Notes: generated from the letters alone by a model not told the origin. A stretch of 64,000 nt of DNA from Patiria miniata (GCF_015706575.1 NW_024037050.1:2914001-2978000), one strand, 5' to 3'; shown: positions 11,275-22,813, numbered from the stretch's first letter. Numbers and translations: made by a program.

Positions 11275-13875
11275 TAAAGGTACCTTAACTTAGATGGATC
11301 TGGACAAACTGGGTACCATTTTGAAGCGGATGAATGGGCCAACTCGCATACAAATCGGTAGGTTGATAGACCTGATACTTTTGGAGAAAAGCCCAGACGT
11401 AGTAGCGGATGCCCCTTCTTTCGCTTTTGTGCAGTAAGTCCCATGGGGAGGCCTGTCAGCGCCAACCCGCCTTGCTCCCATGTCTCGCAGCCTAAATGTA
11501 CCTTAACCTAGATGGATCTGGACAAACTTGGTACCATTTTGAAGCGGATGAATGGGCCAACCCGCATGCAAATCGGCAGGCCGATAGACTTGAAACTTTT
11601 GGAGAAAAGCTCAGACGTAGTAGCGGATGCCCCTTCTTTCGCTTTTGTCCAGTAAGTCCCATATGGAGGCCTGTCAGCGCCAACTCGCCTGGCTCCCATG
11701 TCTCGTAGCCTAAAGGTACCTTAACCTGGATGGATCTGGACAAACTTGGTACCATTTTGAAGCGGATGAATGGGCAAACCGGCATGCAAATCGGTAGGTT
11801 GATAGACTTGAAACTTTTGGAGAAAAGCTTAGACGTAGTAGTGAATGCCCCTTCTTTCGCTATTGTGCAGTAAGTCCCATAGGGAGGCCTGTCAGCGCCA
11901 ACCCGCCTTGCTCCCATGTCTCGCAGCCTAAAGGTACCTTAACCTAGATGGATCTGGACAAGCTTGGTACCATTTTGAAGCGGATGAATGGGCCAACCTG
12001 CATGCAAATCGGCAGGTCGATAGACTTGAAACTTTTGAAGAAAAGCCCAGACCTAAAAGCGGATGCCCCTTCATTCGCTTTTGTGCAGTAAGTCCCATAG
12101 GGAGGCCTGTCAGCGCCAACCCTCCTGGCTCCCATTTCTCGCAGCCTAAAGGTACTCTAAACGGATCTGGACAAACTCGGTACCATTTTGAAGCGGAAGA
12201 ATGGGCCAACCTGCATGCAAATCGGCAGGTCGATAGACCTTAAACTGTTGGAGAAAAGCTCAGACGTAGCAGCCTTTGGCCCTTCTTTCTCTTTTGTGCA
12301 GTATGTCCCATAGGGAGGCCTGTCAGCGCAAACCCGCCTGGCTCCCATGTCTCGCAGCCTGAAGGTACTTTAATCTGAACGGATCTGGACAAACTCGGTA
12401 CCATTTTGAAGCGGAAGAATTGGCCAACCTGCATGCAAATTGGCAGGTCGATAGACCTAAAAGTTTTGGTGAAAAGACCAGACGTAGCAGCCTATGCCCC
12501 TTCTTTCTCTTTTGTGCAGTAAGTCCCATGGGGAGGCCTGTCAGCGCCAACCCGCCTGGCTCCCATGTCTCGCAGCCTGAAGGTACCTTAATCTGGACGG
12601 ATCTGGACAAACTCGGTACCATTTTGAAGCGGATGAATGGGCCAACCTGCATGCAAATCGGCTGGTCGATAGACCTGAAACGTATGGAGAAAAGCTCAGA
12701 CGTAGCAGCCTATGCCCCTTCTTTCTCTTTTGTGCAGTAAGTCCCATAGGGAGGCCTGTCAGCGCCAACCTGCCTGGCTCCCATGTCTCGCAGACTAAAG
12801 GTACCTTAACCTGGATGGATCTGCACAAACTTGGTACCATTTTAAAGCGGATGAATGGGCCAACCCGCATGAAAATTGGCAGGTCGAAAGACCTTAAAAT
12901 TTTGCTGAAAAGCCCAGACCTAGTAGCGGATGCCCCTTCTTTCGCTTTTGTGCAGTAAGTCCCATAGGGAGGCCTGTCAGCTCCAACCCGCCTGGCTCCC
13001 ATGTCTCGCAGCCTAAAGGTACCTTAACCTAGATGGATCTGGACAAACTCGGTTCCATTTTGAAGCGGATGAATGGGCCAACCTGCATGCAAATCGGCAG
13101 GTCGATAGACCTCAAACTTAAGGAGAAAAGCCCAGACGTAGTAGCGGATGCCCCTTCTTTCGCTGTTGTGCAGTAAGTCCCATGGGGAGCCCTGTCAGCG
13201 CCAACCTGCCTGGCTCCCATGTCTCGCAGCCTAAAGGTACTCTAAACGGATCTGGACAAACTCGGTACCATTTTGAAGCGGATGAATGGGCCAACCTGCA
13301 TGCAAATCGGCAGGTCGATAGACCTTAAACTTTTTGAGAAAAGCTCAGACGTAGCAGCCTATGCCCCTTCTTTCTCTTTTGTGCAGTAAGTCCCATAGGG
13401 AGGCCTGTCAGCGCCAACCCGCCTGGCTCCCATGTCTCGCAGCCTGAAGGTACCTTAATCTGAACGGATCTGGACAAACTCGGTACCATTTTGAAGCGGA
13501 AGAATGGGCCAACCTGCATGCAAATCGGTAGGTCGATAGACCTCAAACTTTAGGAGAAAAGCCCAGACGTAGTAGCGGATGCCCCTTCATTCGCTGTTGT
13601 GCAGTAAGTCCCATGGGGAGCCCTGTCAGCGCCAACCCACCTGGCTCCCATGTCTCGCAGCCTAAAGGTACTCTAAACGGATCTGGACAAACTCGGTACC
13701 ATTTTGAAGCGGATGAATGGGCCAACCTGCATGCAAATCGGCAGGTCGATAGATCAGAAACTTCTGAAGAAAAGCCCAGACCTAGTAGCGGATGCCCCTT
13801 CTTTCGCTTTTGTGCAGTAAGTCCCTTAGGGAGGCCTGTCAGCTCCAACCCGCCTGGCTCCCAAGTCTCGCAGCC
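11275..13875 (+). repeat. B-satellite higher-order block 3 (2,601 bp, 12 monomers)
   Basis: Diagnostic variant at 11,275 and 13,876. It matches block 2 but has one further monomer, around 12,490-12,700 (variant CGGCTGGTCGATAGACC), consistent with unequal exchange between neighbouring monomers. Confidence 0.85.
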
Positions 13876-14960
13876 TAAAGGTACCTTAACTTAGATGGAT
13901 CTGGACAAACTGGGTACCATTTTGAAGCGGATGAATGGGCCAACTCGCATACAAATCGGTAGGTCGATAGACCAGATACTTTTGGAGAAAAGCCCAGACG
14001 TAGTAGCGGATGCCCCTTCTTTCGCTTTTGTGCAGTAAGTCCCATGGGGAGGCCTGTCAGCGCCAACCCGCCTTGCTCCCATGTCTCGCAGCCTAAAGGT
14101 ACCTTAACCTTAATGGATCTGGACAAACTTGGTACCATTTTGAAGCGGATGAATGAAACAACCCGCATGCAAATCGGCAGGCCGATAGACTTGAAACTTT
14201 TGGAGAAAAGCTCCGACGTAGTAGCGGATGCCCCTTCTTTCGCTTTTGTGCAGTAAGTCCCATATGGAGGCCTGTCAGCGCCAACTCGCCTGGCTCCCAT
14301 GTCTCGTAGCCTAAAGGTACCTTAACCTGGATGGATCTGGACAAACTTGGTACCATTTTGAAGCGGATGAATGGGCCAACCTGCATGCAAATCGGCAGGT
14401 CGATAGACCTTAAACTTTTGGAGAAAAGCTCAGACGTAGCAGCCTATGCCCCTTCTTTCTCTTTTGTGCAGTAAGTCCCATAGGGAGGCCTGTCAGCGCC
14501 AACCCGCCTGGCTCCCATGTCTCGCAGCCTGAAGGTACCTTAATCTGAACGGATCTGGACAAACTCGGTACCATTTTGAAGCGGAAGAATGGGCCAACCT
14601 GCATGCAAATCGGTAGGTCGATAGACCTCAAACTTTAGGAGAAAAGCCCAGACGTAGTAGCGGATGCCCCTTCATTCGCTGTTGTGCAGTAAGTCCCATG
14701 GGGAGCCCTGTCAGCGCCAACCCACCTGGCTCCCATGTCTCGCAGCCTAAAGGTACTCTAAACGGATCTGGACAAACTCGGTACCATTTTGAAGCGGATG
14801 AATGGGCCAACCTGCATGCAAATCGGCAGGTCGATAGATCAGAAACTTCTGAAGAAAAGCCCAGACCTAGTAGCGGATGCCCCTTCTTTCGCTTTTGTGC
14901 AGTAAGTCCCTTAGGAAGGCCTGTCAGCTCCAACCCGCCTGGCTCCCAAGTCTCGCAGCC
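13876..14960 (+). repeat. B-satellite higher-order block 4, shortened (1,085 bp, 5 monomers)
   Basis: Diagnostic variant at 13,876 and 14,961. About six internal monomers of the 11-mer are missing. After the unit near 14,330 the order jumps to the AAGCGGAAGAATGGG / TCAAACTTTAGG variants. The flanking monomers are essentially identical to those of blocks 2, 3 and 5. Confidence 0.85.
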
Positions 14961-17340
14961 TAAAGGTACCTTAACTTAGATGGATCTGGACAAACTGGGT
15001 ACCATTTTGAAGCGGATGAATGGGCCAACTCGCATACAAATCGGTAGGTCGATAGACCTGATACTTTTGGAGAAAAGCCCAGACGTAGTAGCGGATGCCC
15101 CTTCTTTCGCTTTTGTGCAGTAAGTCCCATGGGGAGGCCTGTCAGCGCCAACCCGCCTTGCTCCCATGTCTCGCAGCCTAAAGGTACCTTAACCTAGATG
15201 GATCTGGACAAACTTGGTACCATTTTGAAGCGGATGAATGGGCCAACCCGCATGCAAATCGAAAGGCCGATAGACTTGAAACTTTTGGAGAAAAGCTCAG
15301 ACGTAGTAGCGGATGCCCCTTCTTTCGCTTTTGTCCAGTAAGTCCCATATGGAGGCCTGTCAGCGCCAACTCGCCTGGCTCCCATGTCTCGTAGCCTAAA
15401 GGTACCTTAACCTGGATGGATCTGGACAAACTTGGTACCATTTTGAAGCGGATGAATGGGCAAACGGCATGCAAATCGGTAGGTTGATAGACTTGAAACT
15501 TTTGGAGAAAAGCTTAGACGTAGTAGTGAATGCCCCTTCTTTCGCTATTGTGCAGTAAGTCCCATAGGGAGGCCTGTCAGCGCCAACCCGCCTTGCTCCC
15601 ATGTCTCGCAGCCTAAAGGTACCTTAACCTGGATGGATCTGGACAAGCTTGGTACCATTTTGAAGCGGATGAATGGGCCAACCTGCATGCAAATCGGCAG
15701 GTCGATAGACTTGAAACTTTTGAAGAAAAGCCCAGACCTAAAAGCGGATGCCCCTTCATTCGCTTTTGTGCAGTAAGTCCCATAGGGAGGCCTGTCAGCG
15801 CCAACCCTCCTGGCTCCCATTTCTCGCAGCCTAAAGGTACTCTAAACGGATCTGGACAAACTCGGTACCATTTTGAAGCGGAAGAATGGGCCAACCTGCA
15901 TGCAAATCGGCAGGTCGATAGACCTTAAACTGTTGGAGAAAAGCTCAGACGTAGCAGCCTTTGCCCCTTCTTTCTCTTTTGTGCAGTAAGTCCCATAGGG
16001 AGGCCTGTCAGCGCCAACCCGCCTGGCTCCCATGTCTCGCAGCCTGAAGGTACTTTAATCTGAACGGATCTGGACAAACTCGGTACCATTTTGAAGCGGA
16101 AGAATGGGCCAACGTGCATGCAAATTGGCAGGTCGATAGACCTAAAAGTTTTGGTGAAAAGACCAGACGTAGCAGCCTATGCCCCTTCTTTCTCTTTTGT
16201 GCAGTAAGTCCCATAGGGAGGCCTGTCAGCGCCAACCTGCCTGGCTCCCATGTCTCGCAGACTAAAGGTACCTTAACCTGGATGGATCTGGACAAACTTG
16301 GTACCATTTTAAAGCGGATGAATGGGCCAACCCGCATGAAAATCGGCAGGTCGAAAGACCTTAAAATTTTGCTGAAAAGCCCAGACCTAGTAGCGGATGC
16401 CCCTTCTTTCGCTTTTGTGCAGTAAGTCCCATAGGGAGGCCTGTCAGCTCCAACCCGCCTGGCTCCCATGTCTCGCAGCCTAAAGGTACCTTAACCTAGA
16501 TGGATCTGGACAAACTCGGTTCCATTTTGAAGCGGATGAATGGGCCAACCTGCATGCAAATCGGCAGGTCGATAGACCTCAAACTTTTGGAGAAAAGCCC
16601 AGACGTAGTAGCGGATGCCCCTTCTTTCGCTGTTGTGCAGTAAGTCCCATGGGGAGCCCTGTCAGCGCCAACCCGCCTGGCTCCCATGTCTCGCAGCCTA
16701 AAGGTACTCTAAACGGATCTGGACAAACTCGGTACCATTTTGAAGCGGATGAATGGGCCAACCTGCATGCAAATCGGCAGGTCGATAGACCTTAAACTTT
16801 TTGAGAAAAGCTCAGACGTAGCAGCCTATGCCCCTTCTTTCTCTTTTGTGCAGTAAGTCCCATAGGGAGGCCTGTCAGCGCCAACCCGCCTGGCTCCCAT
16901 GTCTCGCAGCCTGAAGGTACCTTAATCTGAACGGATCTGGACAAACTCGGTACCATTTTGAAGCGGAAATGGGCCAACCTGCATGCAAATCGGTAGGTCG
17001 ATAGACCTCAAACTTTAGGAGAAAAGCCCAGACGTAGTAGCGGATGCCCCTTCATTCGCTGTTGTGCAGTAAGTCCCATGGGGAGCCCTGTCAGCGCCAA
17101 CCCACCTGGCTCCCATGTCTCGCAGCCTAAAGGTACTCTAAACGGATCTGGACAAACTCGGTACCATTTTGAAGCGGATGAATGGGCCAACCTGCATGCA
17201 AATCGGCAGGTCGATAGATCAGAAACTTCTGAAGAAAAGCCCAGACCTAGTAGCGGATGCCCCTTCTTTCGCTTTTGTGCAGTAAGTCCCTTAGGGAGGC
17301 CTGTCAGCTCCAACCCGCCTGGCTCCCAAGTCTCGCAGCC
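14961..17340 (+). repeat. B-satellite higher-order block 5 (2,380 bp, 11 monomers)
   Basis: Diagnostic variant at 14,961 and 17,341. It is near identical to block 2 over its whole length, sharing the variants ATCGAAAGGCCG, TTCATTCGCTGTTGTG and CAACGTGCATGCAAATTGG. Small length changes are present, for example GCGGAAATGGGCC near 16,963. Confidence 0.85.
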
Positions 17341-19192
17341 TAAAGGTACCTTAACTTAGATGGATCTGGACAAACTGGGTACCATTTTGAAGCGGATGAA
17401 TGGGCCAACTCGCATACAAATCGGTAGGTTGATAGACCTGATACTTTGGAGAAAAGCCCAGACGTAGTAGCGGATGCCCCTTCTTTCGCTTTTGTGCAGT
17501 AAGTCCCATGGGAGGCCTGTCAGCGCCAACCCGCCTTGCTCCCATGTCTCGCAGCCTAAAGGTACCTTAACCTAGATGGATCTGGACAAACTTGGTACCA
17601 TTTTGAAGCGGATGAATGGGCCAACCCGCATGCAAATCGGCAGGCCGATAGACTTGAAACTTTTGGAGAAAAGCTCAGACGTAGTAGCGGATGCCCCTTC
17701 TTTCGCTTTTGTGCAGTAAGTCCCATATGGAGGCCTGTCAGCGCCAACTCGCCTGGCTCCCATGTCTCGCAGCCTAAAGGTACCTTAACCTGGATGGATC
17801 TGGACAAACTTGGTACCATTTTGAAGCGGATGAATGGGCAAACCGGCATGCAAATCGGCAGGTCGATAGACTTGAAACTTTTGGAGAAAAGCTCAGACGT
17901 AGTAGCGAATGCCCCTTCTTTCGCTTTTGTGCAGTAAGTCCCATAGGGAGGCCTGTCAGCGCCAACCGCCTGGCTCCCATGTCTCGCAGCCTAAAGGTAC
18001 CTTAACCTAGATGGATCTGGACAAACTTGGTACCATTTTGAAGCGGATGAATGGGCCAACCTGCATGCAAATCGGCAGGTCGATAGACCTGAAACTTTTG
18101 GAGAAAAGCCCAGACGTAAAGCGGATGCCCCTTCTTTCGCTTTTGTGCAGTAAGTCCCATAGGGAGGCCTGTCAGCGCCAACCCGCCTGCTCCCATTTCT
18201 CGCAGCCTGAAGGTACTCTAAACGGATCTGGACAAACTCGGTACCATTTTGAAGCGGATGAATGGGCCAACCTGCATGCAAATCGGCAGGTCGATAGACC
18301 TTAAACTGTTGGAGAAAGCCCAGACGTAGTAGCCTTTGCCCTTCTTTCTCTTTTGTGCAGTAAGTCCCATAGGGAGGCCTGTCAGCGCCAACCCGCCTGG
18401 CTCCCATGTCTCGCAGCCTGAAGGTACTTTAATCTGAACGGATCTGGACAAACTCGGTACCATTTTGAAGCGGATGAATGGGCCAACCTGCATGCAAATT
18501 GGCAGGTCGATAGACCTAAAACTTTTGGAGAAAAGCCCAGACGTAGCAGCCTATGCCCCTTCTTTCTCTTTTGTGCAGTAAGTCCCATGGGAGGCCTGTC
18601 AGCGCCAACCCGCCTGGCTCCCATGTCTCGCAGCCTGAAGGTACCTTAATCTGACGGATCTGGACAAACTCGGTACCATTTTGAAGCGGATGAATGGGCC
18701 AACCTGCATGCAAATCGGCTGGTCGATAGACCTGAAACTTATGGAGAAAAGCTCAGACGTAGCAGCCTATGCCCCTTCTTTCTCTTTTGTGCAGTAAGTC
18801 CCATAGGGAGGCCTGTCAGCGCCAACCCGCCTGGCTCCATGTCTCGCAGACTAAAGGTACCTTAACCTGGATGGATCTGGACAAACTTGGTACCATTTTG
18901 AAGCGGATGAATGGGCCAACCGCATGCAAATCGGCAGGTCGATAGACTTGAAACTTTTGGAGAAAAGCCCAGACCTAGTAGCGATGCCCCTTCTTTCGCT
19001 TTTGTGCAGTAAGTCCATAGGGAGGCCTGTCAGCGCCAACCCGCCTGGCTCCCATGTCTCGCAGCCTAAAGGTACCTTAACCTAGATGGATCTGGACAAA
19101 CTCGGTACCATTTTGAAGCGGATGAATGGGCCAACCTGCATGCAAATCGGCAGGTCGATAGACCTGAAACTTTTGGAGAAAAGCCAGACGTA
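17341..19192 (+). repeat. B-satellite block 6, partial, runs into gap; consensus of low quality
   Basis: About 8.5 monomers continue the same variant order but carry many single-base deletions absent from every other copy: CATGGGAGGCC (17,510 and 18,588), CAACCGCC (17,963), CCTGCTCCC (18,187), GAGAAAGCCC (18,313), GCCCTTCTTT (18,338), CTGACGGATC (18,652), GGCTCCATG (18,834), AGCGATGCCC (18,980), AAAGCCAGACG (19,181). Clustering beside the gap points to contig-end consensus error rather than biology. Confidence 0.8.
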
Positions 19193-19692
19193 NNNNNNNN
19201 NNNNNNNNNNNNNNNNNNNNNNNNNNNNNNNNNNNNNNNNNNNNNNNNNNNNNNNNNNNNNNNNNNNNNNNNNNNNNNNNNNNNNNNNNNNNNNNNNNNN
19301 NNNNNNNNNNNNNNNNNNNNNNNNNNNNNNNNNNNNNNNNNNNNNNNNNNNNNNNNNNNNNNNNNNNNNNNNNNNNNNNNNNNNNNNNNNNNNNNNNNNN
19401 NNNNNNNNNNNNNNNNNNNNNNNNNNNNNNNNNNNNNNNNNNNNNNNNNNNNNNNNNNNNNNNNNNNNNNNNNNNNNNNNNNNNNNNNNNNNNNNNNNNN
19501 NNNNNNNNNNNNNNNNNNNNNNNNNNNNNNNNNNNNNNNNNNNNNNNNNNNNNNNNNNNNNNNNNNNNNNNNNNNNNNNNNNNNNNNNNNNNNNNNNNNN
19601 NNNNNNNNNNNNNNNNNNNNNNNNNNNNNNNNNNNNNNNNNNNNNNNNNNNNNNNNNNNNNNNNNNNNNNNNNNNNNNNNNNNNNNNNNNNN
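19193..19692. other. assembly gap (500 N) at the right end of the satellite
   Basis: Exactly 500 N. The second gap in the window is also exactly 500 N, so the length is a placeholder. Satellite lies on the left and unrelated sequence on the right, so the true length of the array and its right edge are unknown. Confidence 0.99.
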
Positions 19693-20755
19693 TTTCATGA
19701 ACCACAGAAGTCTCTAAGGTATTTCTTGATTATAAATGCATAGCTTTCAACCCTCATCAGGAAAGGTCGTGGCTACCAAAAATAATGCTGGGAATTCCAA
19801 AATCTTTATTGGAAGCTGTCCCTAGAGATTTCACCTCGTGAAGCGCACAAGCACGACTGCTCAGACTAGTGAATAAAATATTTCACCATGAATAAAACAA
19901 TATTTTTGTATATTAAAATTCAATTTAATTACACAGGATCCGTGCTTCAGAAGGAAGTTTGGGACTATTAATGTCAAGAGGCCAAGTATGTTTTCATATA
20001 ATCAGAGTATAAACTCGAAAGAGAATCAAGCCGTATAACTTATCACACAATATGTTAAAAGTAAAATAATCTCTACAATAGGTTACTAAAAAAAACTCGG
20101 AAAAATGATAATGATGTTCTGCTGCCAGCAATTACATTGTAGTGCATCCATTCTACTTGCGCCATCTTCTCAAGTAATCAAGGACTATGTATTGAGAGAC
20201 ATCTTTCGGTAACCGGAGATAGTTAATACCGAAATGGGAGCTTTTTTTCTAAGAAAGCAGGAAAAATGAAATCACTTAGGACACAGTTAAAGTGCCGAGT
20301 GTGGAGATTCCAGTCGTCACTTTAGGGTCAACGCGTTGAAGTGTCGCGATGAAAGAAGGTCTATAGAACTATTAGGCAGAGTGCTAACTGGGGCCAAGAT
20401 TATAATAATTATACATTGGGTGAAAATATAAGCTTACTTACTTACTTAGGTTTTTCTTCCTTTAGAGCCAATCTTCTCTACATGTTGCACAGGATTGGAG
20501 TTGTGGTGAACACAATTTGTTACCGTTGATCAATTCATCAACCTATTAATTTATAGAAAAATTGGAAACAAAAGAAATGTGAATAAGAAAGGAGGGCAGA
20601 AAGAGCAGGAGAACTGGGCAGAGTTCATTCTAGAGGGTCACTGGGGGAAAGCAGGATTTTCAAGAAAAATTGTGAAGACAACAACTTGTTTACATGGGGA
20701 AAGGGCAGACACCAGCAAGCAAGCAATAATATTCATAAATGCCTGAGACAGTTTA
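19693..20755. other. gene-free, nothing recognised
   Basis: Mixed AT-rich sequence with no satellite homology, no TIR element and no coding signal that I can support. A short (ACTT)n-like run lies at about 20,434-20,448. Confidence 0.4.
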
Positions 20756-20900
20756 ACAATTCCTATTGGTCGCGACCCGTCATCACGTGGGTTGTTTTAA
20801 ATAGCGGTAAAGCACTGCTGCGTTCTGCACCACATCGCGCAGTGCGCACGCTGTGCGCTTGCGCTTTCAATTTCCATATAAGGAGATTTTAGCTACGCGC
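20756..20900. promoter_or_regulatory. CpG-rich promoter-like patch
   Basis: A 145-bp patch whose CpG density stands out from its surroundings. It holds an inverted CCAAT box (CTATTGGTCGCG, about 20,764), an E-box CACGTG (about 20,784), a run of CpGs resembling NRF1 sites (CAGTGCGCACGCTGTGCGC, about 20,840) and a perfect SRF CArG box CCATATAAGG (20,874-20,883). Promoters of housekeeping or SRF-responsive genes often combine such sites. No gene is recognised on either side, so the target is unknown. Confidence 0.4.
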
Positions 20901-21129
20901 ACGAGGCACATACCATACCATAGACATGGTCAGAGGGGTGTTTCACAAACATTTAGTAAAATTGTTGAACAGAATCGTTGGAAATTTGCAAATTTTTGCC
21001 TTGTTTTTACATTTTGACCTGAAAGGTATTGATGAATGGGAATACATACGTGCTTAGCCCGTACTGTCTTCGGCTCGTGCCATTATCCCTGTCCAAGGCT
21101 CTGAGCCGGTTTTGACCGTACTTGTTTAA

Positions 21130-21645
21130 AGGGAATGTACAACATTTGCTTTTGCTGCAATTTTCAGAAATAAATGGATTTGGAGGATTAGTATGTTATA
21201 GCAAATATTGTTAAACTGACTTGTTTCACGTTTTGGGCTTGTATATGCTGGAAAAACCAATAAACCAATCATGTTCTTGTAGTCTGGTTCCCTGACCCCA
21301 CTTAAGATTAAACGGAGAAATGTAAAGACTTTGCGGAATTGTAAGGTCAAAGAATCACTGTAGCAGGCGTGTACCCCCTTCACAGTGTGTGTAATCAATT
21401 GCAAAGAAAGTGCAAAATAACTAAGTAAAAAGTTAGGAGGAGTTTTAAAAAAAAAGCCAGTTTTTTCCAATGCTGGTCGGCCGACCAGCGTTAGAAAAAT
21501 ACAGTTTTTCTTGAAAATGTCAGCACACCAGGAGCCACAATTTTACAGGATGCTTTAGACTGTCAATCCCTAACAATTCAGTAAGGTATTTCGTTATTAT
21601 TTGATCATTTCGTTTTTTGATGTTTGCAAATGTTGTATCTTCCCT
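21130..21645 (+). mobile_element. Kolobok/T2-like MITE, copy 1 (516 bp)
   Basis: TTAA lies on both sides (21,126-21,129 and 21,646-21,649). The left end AGGGAATGTACAACATTTGC is matched inverted at the right by GCAAATGTTGTATCTTCCCT. TTAA duplication with a TTAAAGGRR terminus is the pattern described for Xenopus T2 MITEs, of the Kolobok superfamily. Two internal hairpins are visible: the GTCTGGTTCCCTGACC region, and a central 18-bp palindrome GCTGGTCGGCCGACCAGC near 21,473. There is no transposase frame. Confidence 0.85.
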
Positions 21646-21675
21646 TTAAAACCGGCCAGCACATATTATTCTCTT

Positions 21676-21835
21676 AAGCCCGGTTCATACTTCATGAGAA
21701 TGTGAATGGGAAGCGAATTTGACGTCATGAAACATTCGCTGCGAAATTCGCCGAGTTGAAATGTGTTCAACTTTTACGAATTCGCAGCGCGAATACTCCC
21801 CATGACGTCACAAAAATTGTGGTTGGGGCAGTAGA
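21676..21835. repeat. probable fragment of a dispersed inverted-repeat element
   Basis: The segment begins AAGCCCGGTTCATACTTC and is dense in self-complementary motifs around two TGACGTCA-like sites (GAATTTGACGTCATG and CCATGACGTCAC) and ATTCGCTGCGAA / TTCGCAGCGCGAA. The symmetry suggests a MITE fragment, but no clean termini or target duplication are found. The CRE-like TGACGTCA motifs could also act as regulatory sites. Confidence 0.4.
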
Positions 21836-21997
21836 TAGGTTATGTCAGGATGTGAGCGTCCCAGGCCTAGCTGAGGAGTCACAGGACCATGACCAGGGGC
21901 CAGTATCATTACCTGATAAGCAGAAAATACTGCCAAGCAAATTCATGTGCTAAGCATAAATTGACTGAGAACCAGTTACAAACTGTATATACTGGAT

Positions 21998-22813
21998 CAG
22001 CGTGGCCACTCATCAAATTTGAAAATCCAAGATGACCGCAGAAAAATTCCCAAGATTTCCAAGATATCAGCATTATGTATCAAAATAGCAGCAGAGACCC
22101 TAATTTATGTGAATGGGGCTCAACAAGTGCTCAATTAACATTTTACACATGTGCAATCTGTACTTTCGTATGTTCTCAATGCGCAAAAAAATAAAAAAAA
22201 ATATCCCAATTAAAGGGAATGTACATCATTGGCTTTTGCTCTAATTTTCAGAAATAAACTATTTGAGGGGTTAGTATAATAGATCAAATATTGTTACACT
22301 GACATTTTTTAAGTTTTGTGTTCGAAAAGGTTGGAAAAACCAAGGAAAAACAAAAATGTTCAAGTAGTCTGGTTCCCTGACTCCACAAAAGATAAAATGG
22401 ATCAATTATGGATGATGGAAAATTGTAAGGCAAGGGAACCAGTCTAGCTGGCCTGCACCGTTCATGAACATGTAACCAATAGCAAACAAAATTTGGACTG
22501 AAAAAATTGTAAATTTGGAGCAATAGTTGAAAATAGTTAGGTTTTTCCAACGTTGGTCAGCTGACCACCGTTGAAATGTATACAAAAATACCATTTTCTT
22601 GAGAATGACTTCACACCAGGTGCCATAATTGTACAAGATGCTTGAGACTGTCATTTACCAACATTCTAGTAAGGTATTTCGTAAAAACTTGGTAGTTTTA
22701 TTTTTCGATGTTTGCATATGTTGTATATTCCCTTTAAGGCTCAGCGAAACGTTCCCAATCCCTGGTCTAAATTCCCAAGATCTTGGGAAGATTCACAAGG
22801 AGTGGCCACGCTG
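21998..22813. mobile_element. hAT-like non-autonomous element interrupted by MITE copy 2
   Basis: The left end CAGCGTGGCCACTC (21,998) and right end GAGTGGCCACGCTG (22,800-22,813) are perfect 14-bp inverted repeats. The inner arms also pair (AAATTCCCAAGATTTCC against CTTGGGAATTT). Flanking octamers TACTGGAT and CACTGAAT match at 6 of 8 positions, consistent with an old 8-bp target duplication as in hAT elements. Without the 520-bp MITE inside, the element is about 290 bp. No transposase is present. Confidence 0.65.
22214..22733 (+). mobile_element. Kolobok/T2-like MITE, copy 2, nested in hAT-like element
   Basis: TTAA flanks lie at 22,210-22,213 and 22,734-22,737. The left end AGGGAATGTACATCATTGGC belongs to a second subfamily shared with copies 3 and 6, and the right end is GTTGTATATTCCCT. 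The internal GTCTGGTTCCCTGAC and central palindrome (GTTGGTCAGCTGACCACC, near 22,550) are kept. Being inside the hAT-like element, it is the younger insertion. Confidence 0.85.

Larger units (their letters stand above)
5749..19192 (+). repeat. B-type satellite, about 217-bp monomer, about 62 copies
   Basis: Head-to-tail monomers of 216-218 bp run unbroken to the N gap. Typical blocks are CCTGTCAGCGCCAACCCGCC, TCTCGCAGCCTAAAGG, GGATCTGGACAAACT, GGTACCATTTTGAAGCGGAT, GCATGCAAATCGGCAGGTCG and TTTTGTGCAGTAAGTCCCAT. Most monomers carry two GGTACC sites. The first units (5,749-6,080) are truncated. Later units are arranged in higher-order blocks listed separately. A period of 217 is one more than a multiple of three, so a frame that crosses monomers moves through all three frames. 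The resulting minus-strand open frames, up to 212 codons (7,381-8,019), are not evidence of protein. Confidence 0.97.

Noticed and set aside
2396-19192. Dozens of similar open frames in the satellite, up to 212 codons (7,381-8,019, minus strand), with recurring MGARRVGADRPPYGTYC-like peptides.
   Set aside because: They repeat with the 217/219-bp monomer, shift frame at each unit and occur on both strands. They are by-products of a stop-poor tandem repeat.
5749-19192. CENP-B box in the satellite monomer.
   Set aside because: The pattern TTCGnnnnAnnCGGG or its complement was not found in the consensus. The closest, CCCGCATGCAAATCGAA in one variant, has the wrong spacing.
19066-19705. Open frames spanning the first N gap.
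   Set aside because: They consist almost wholly of undefined residues.
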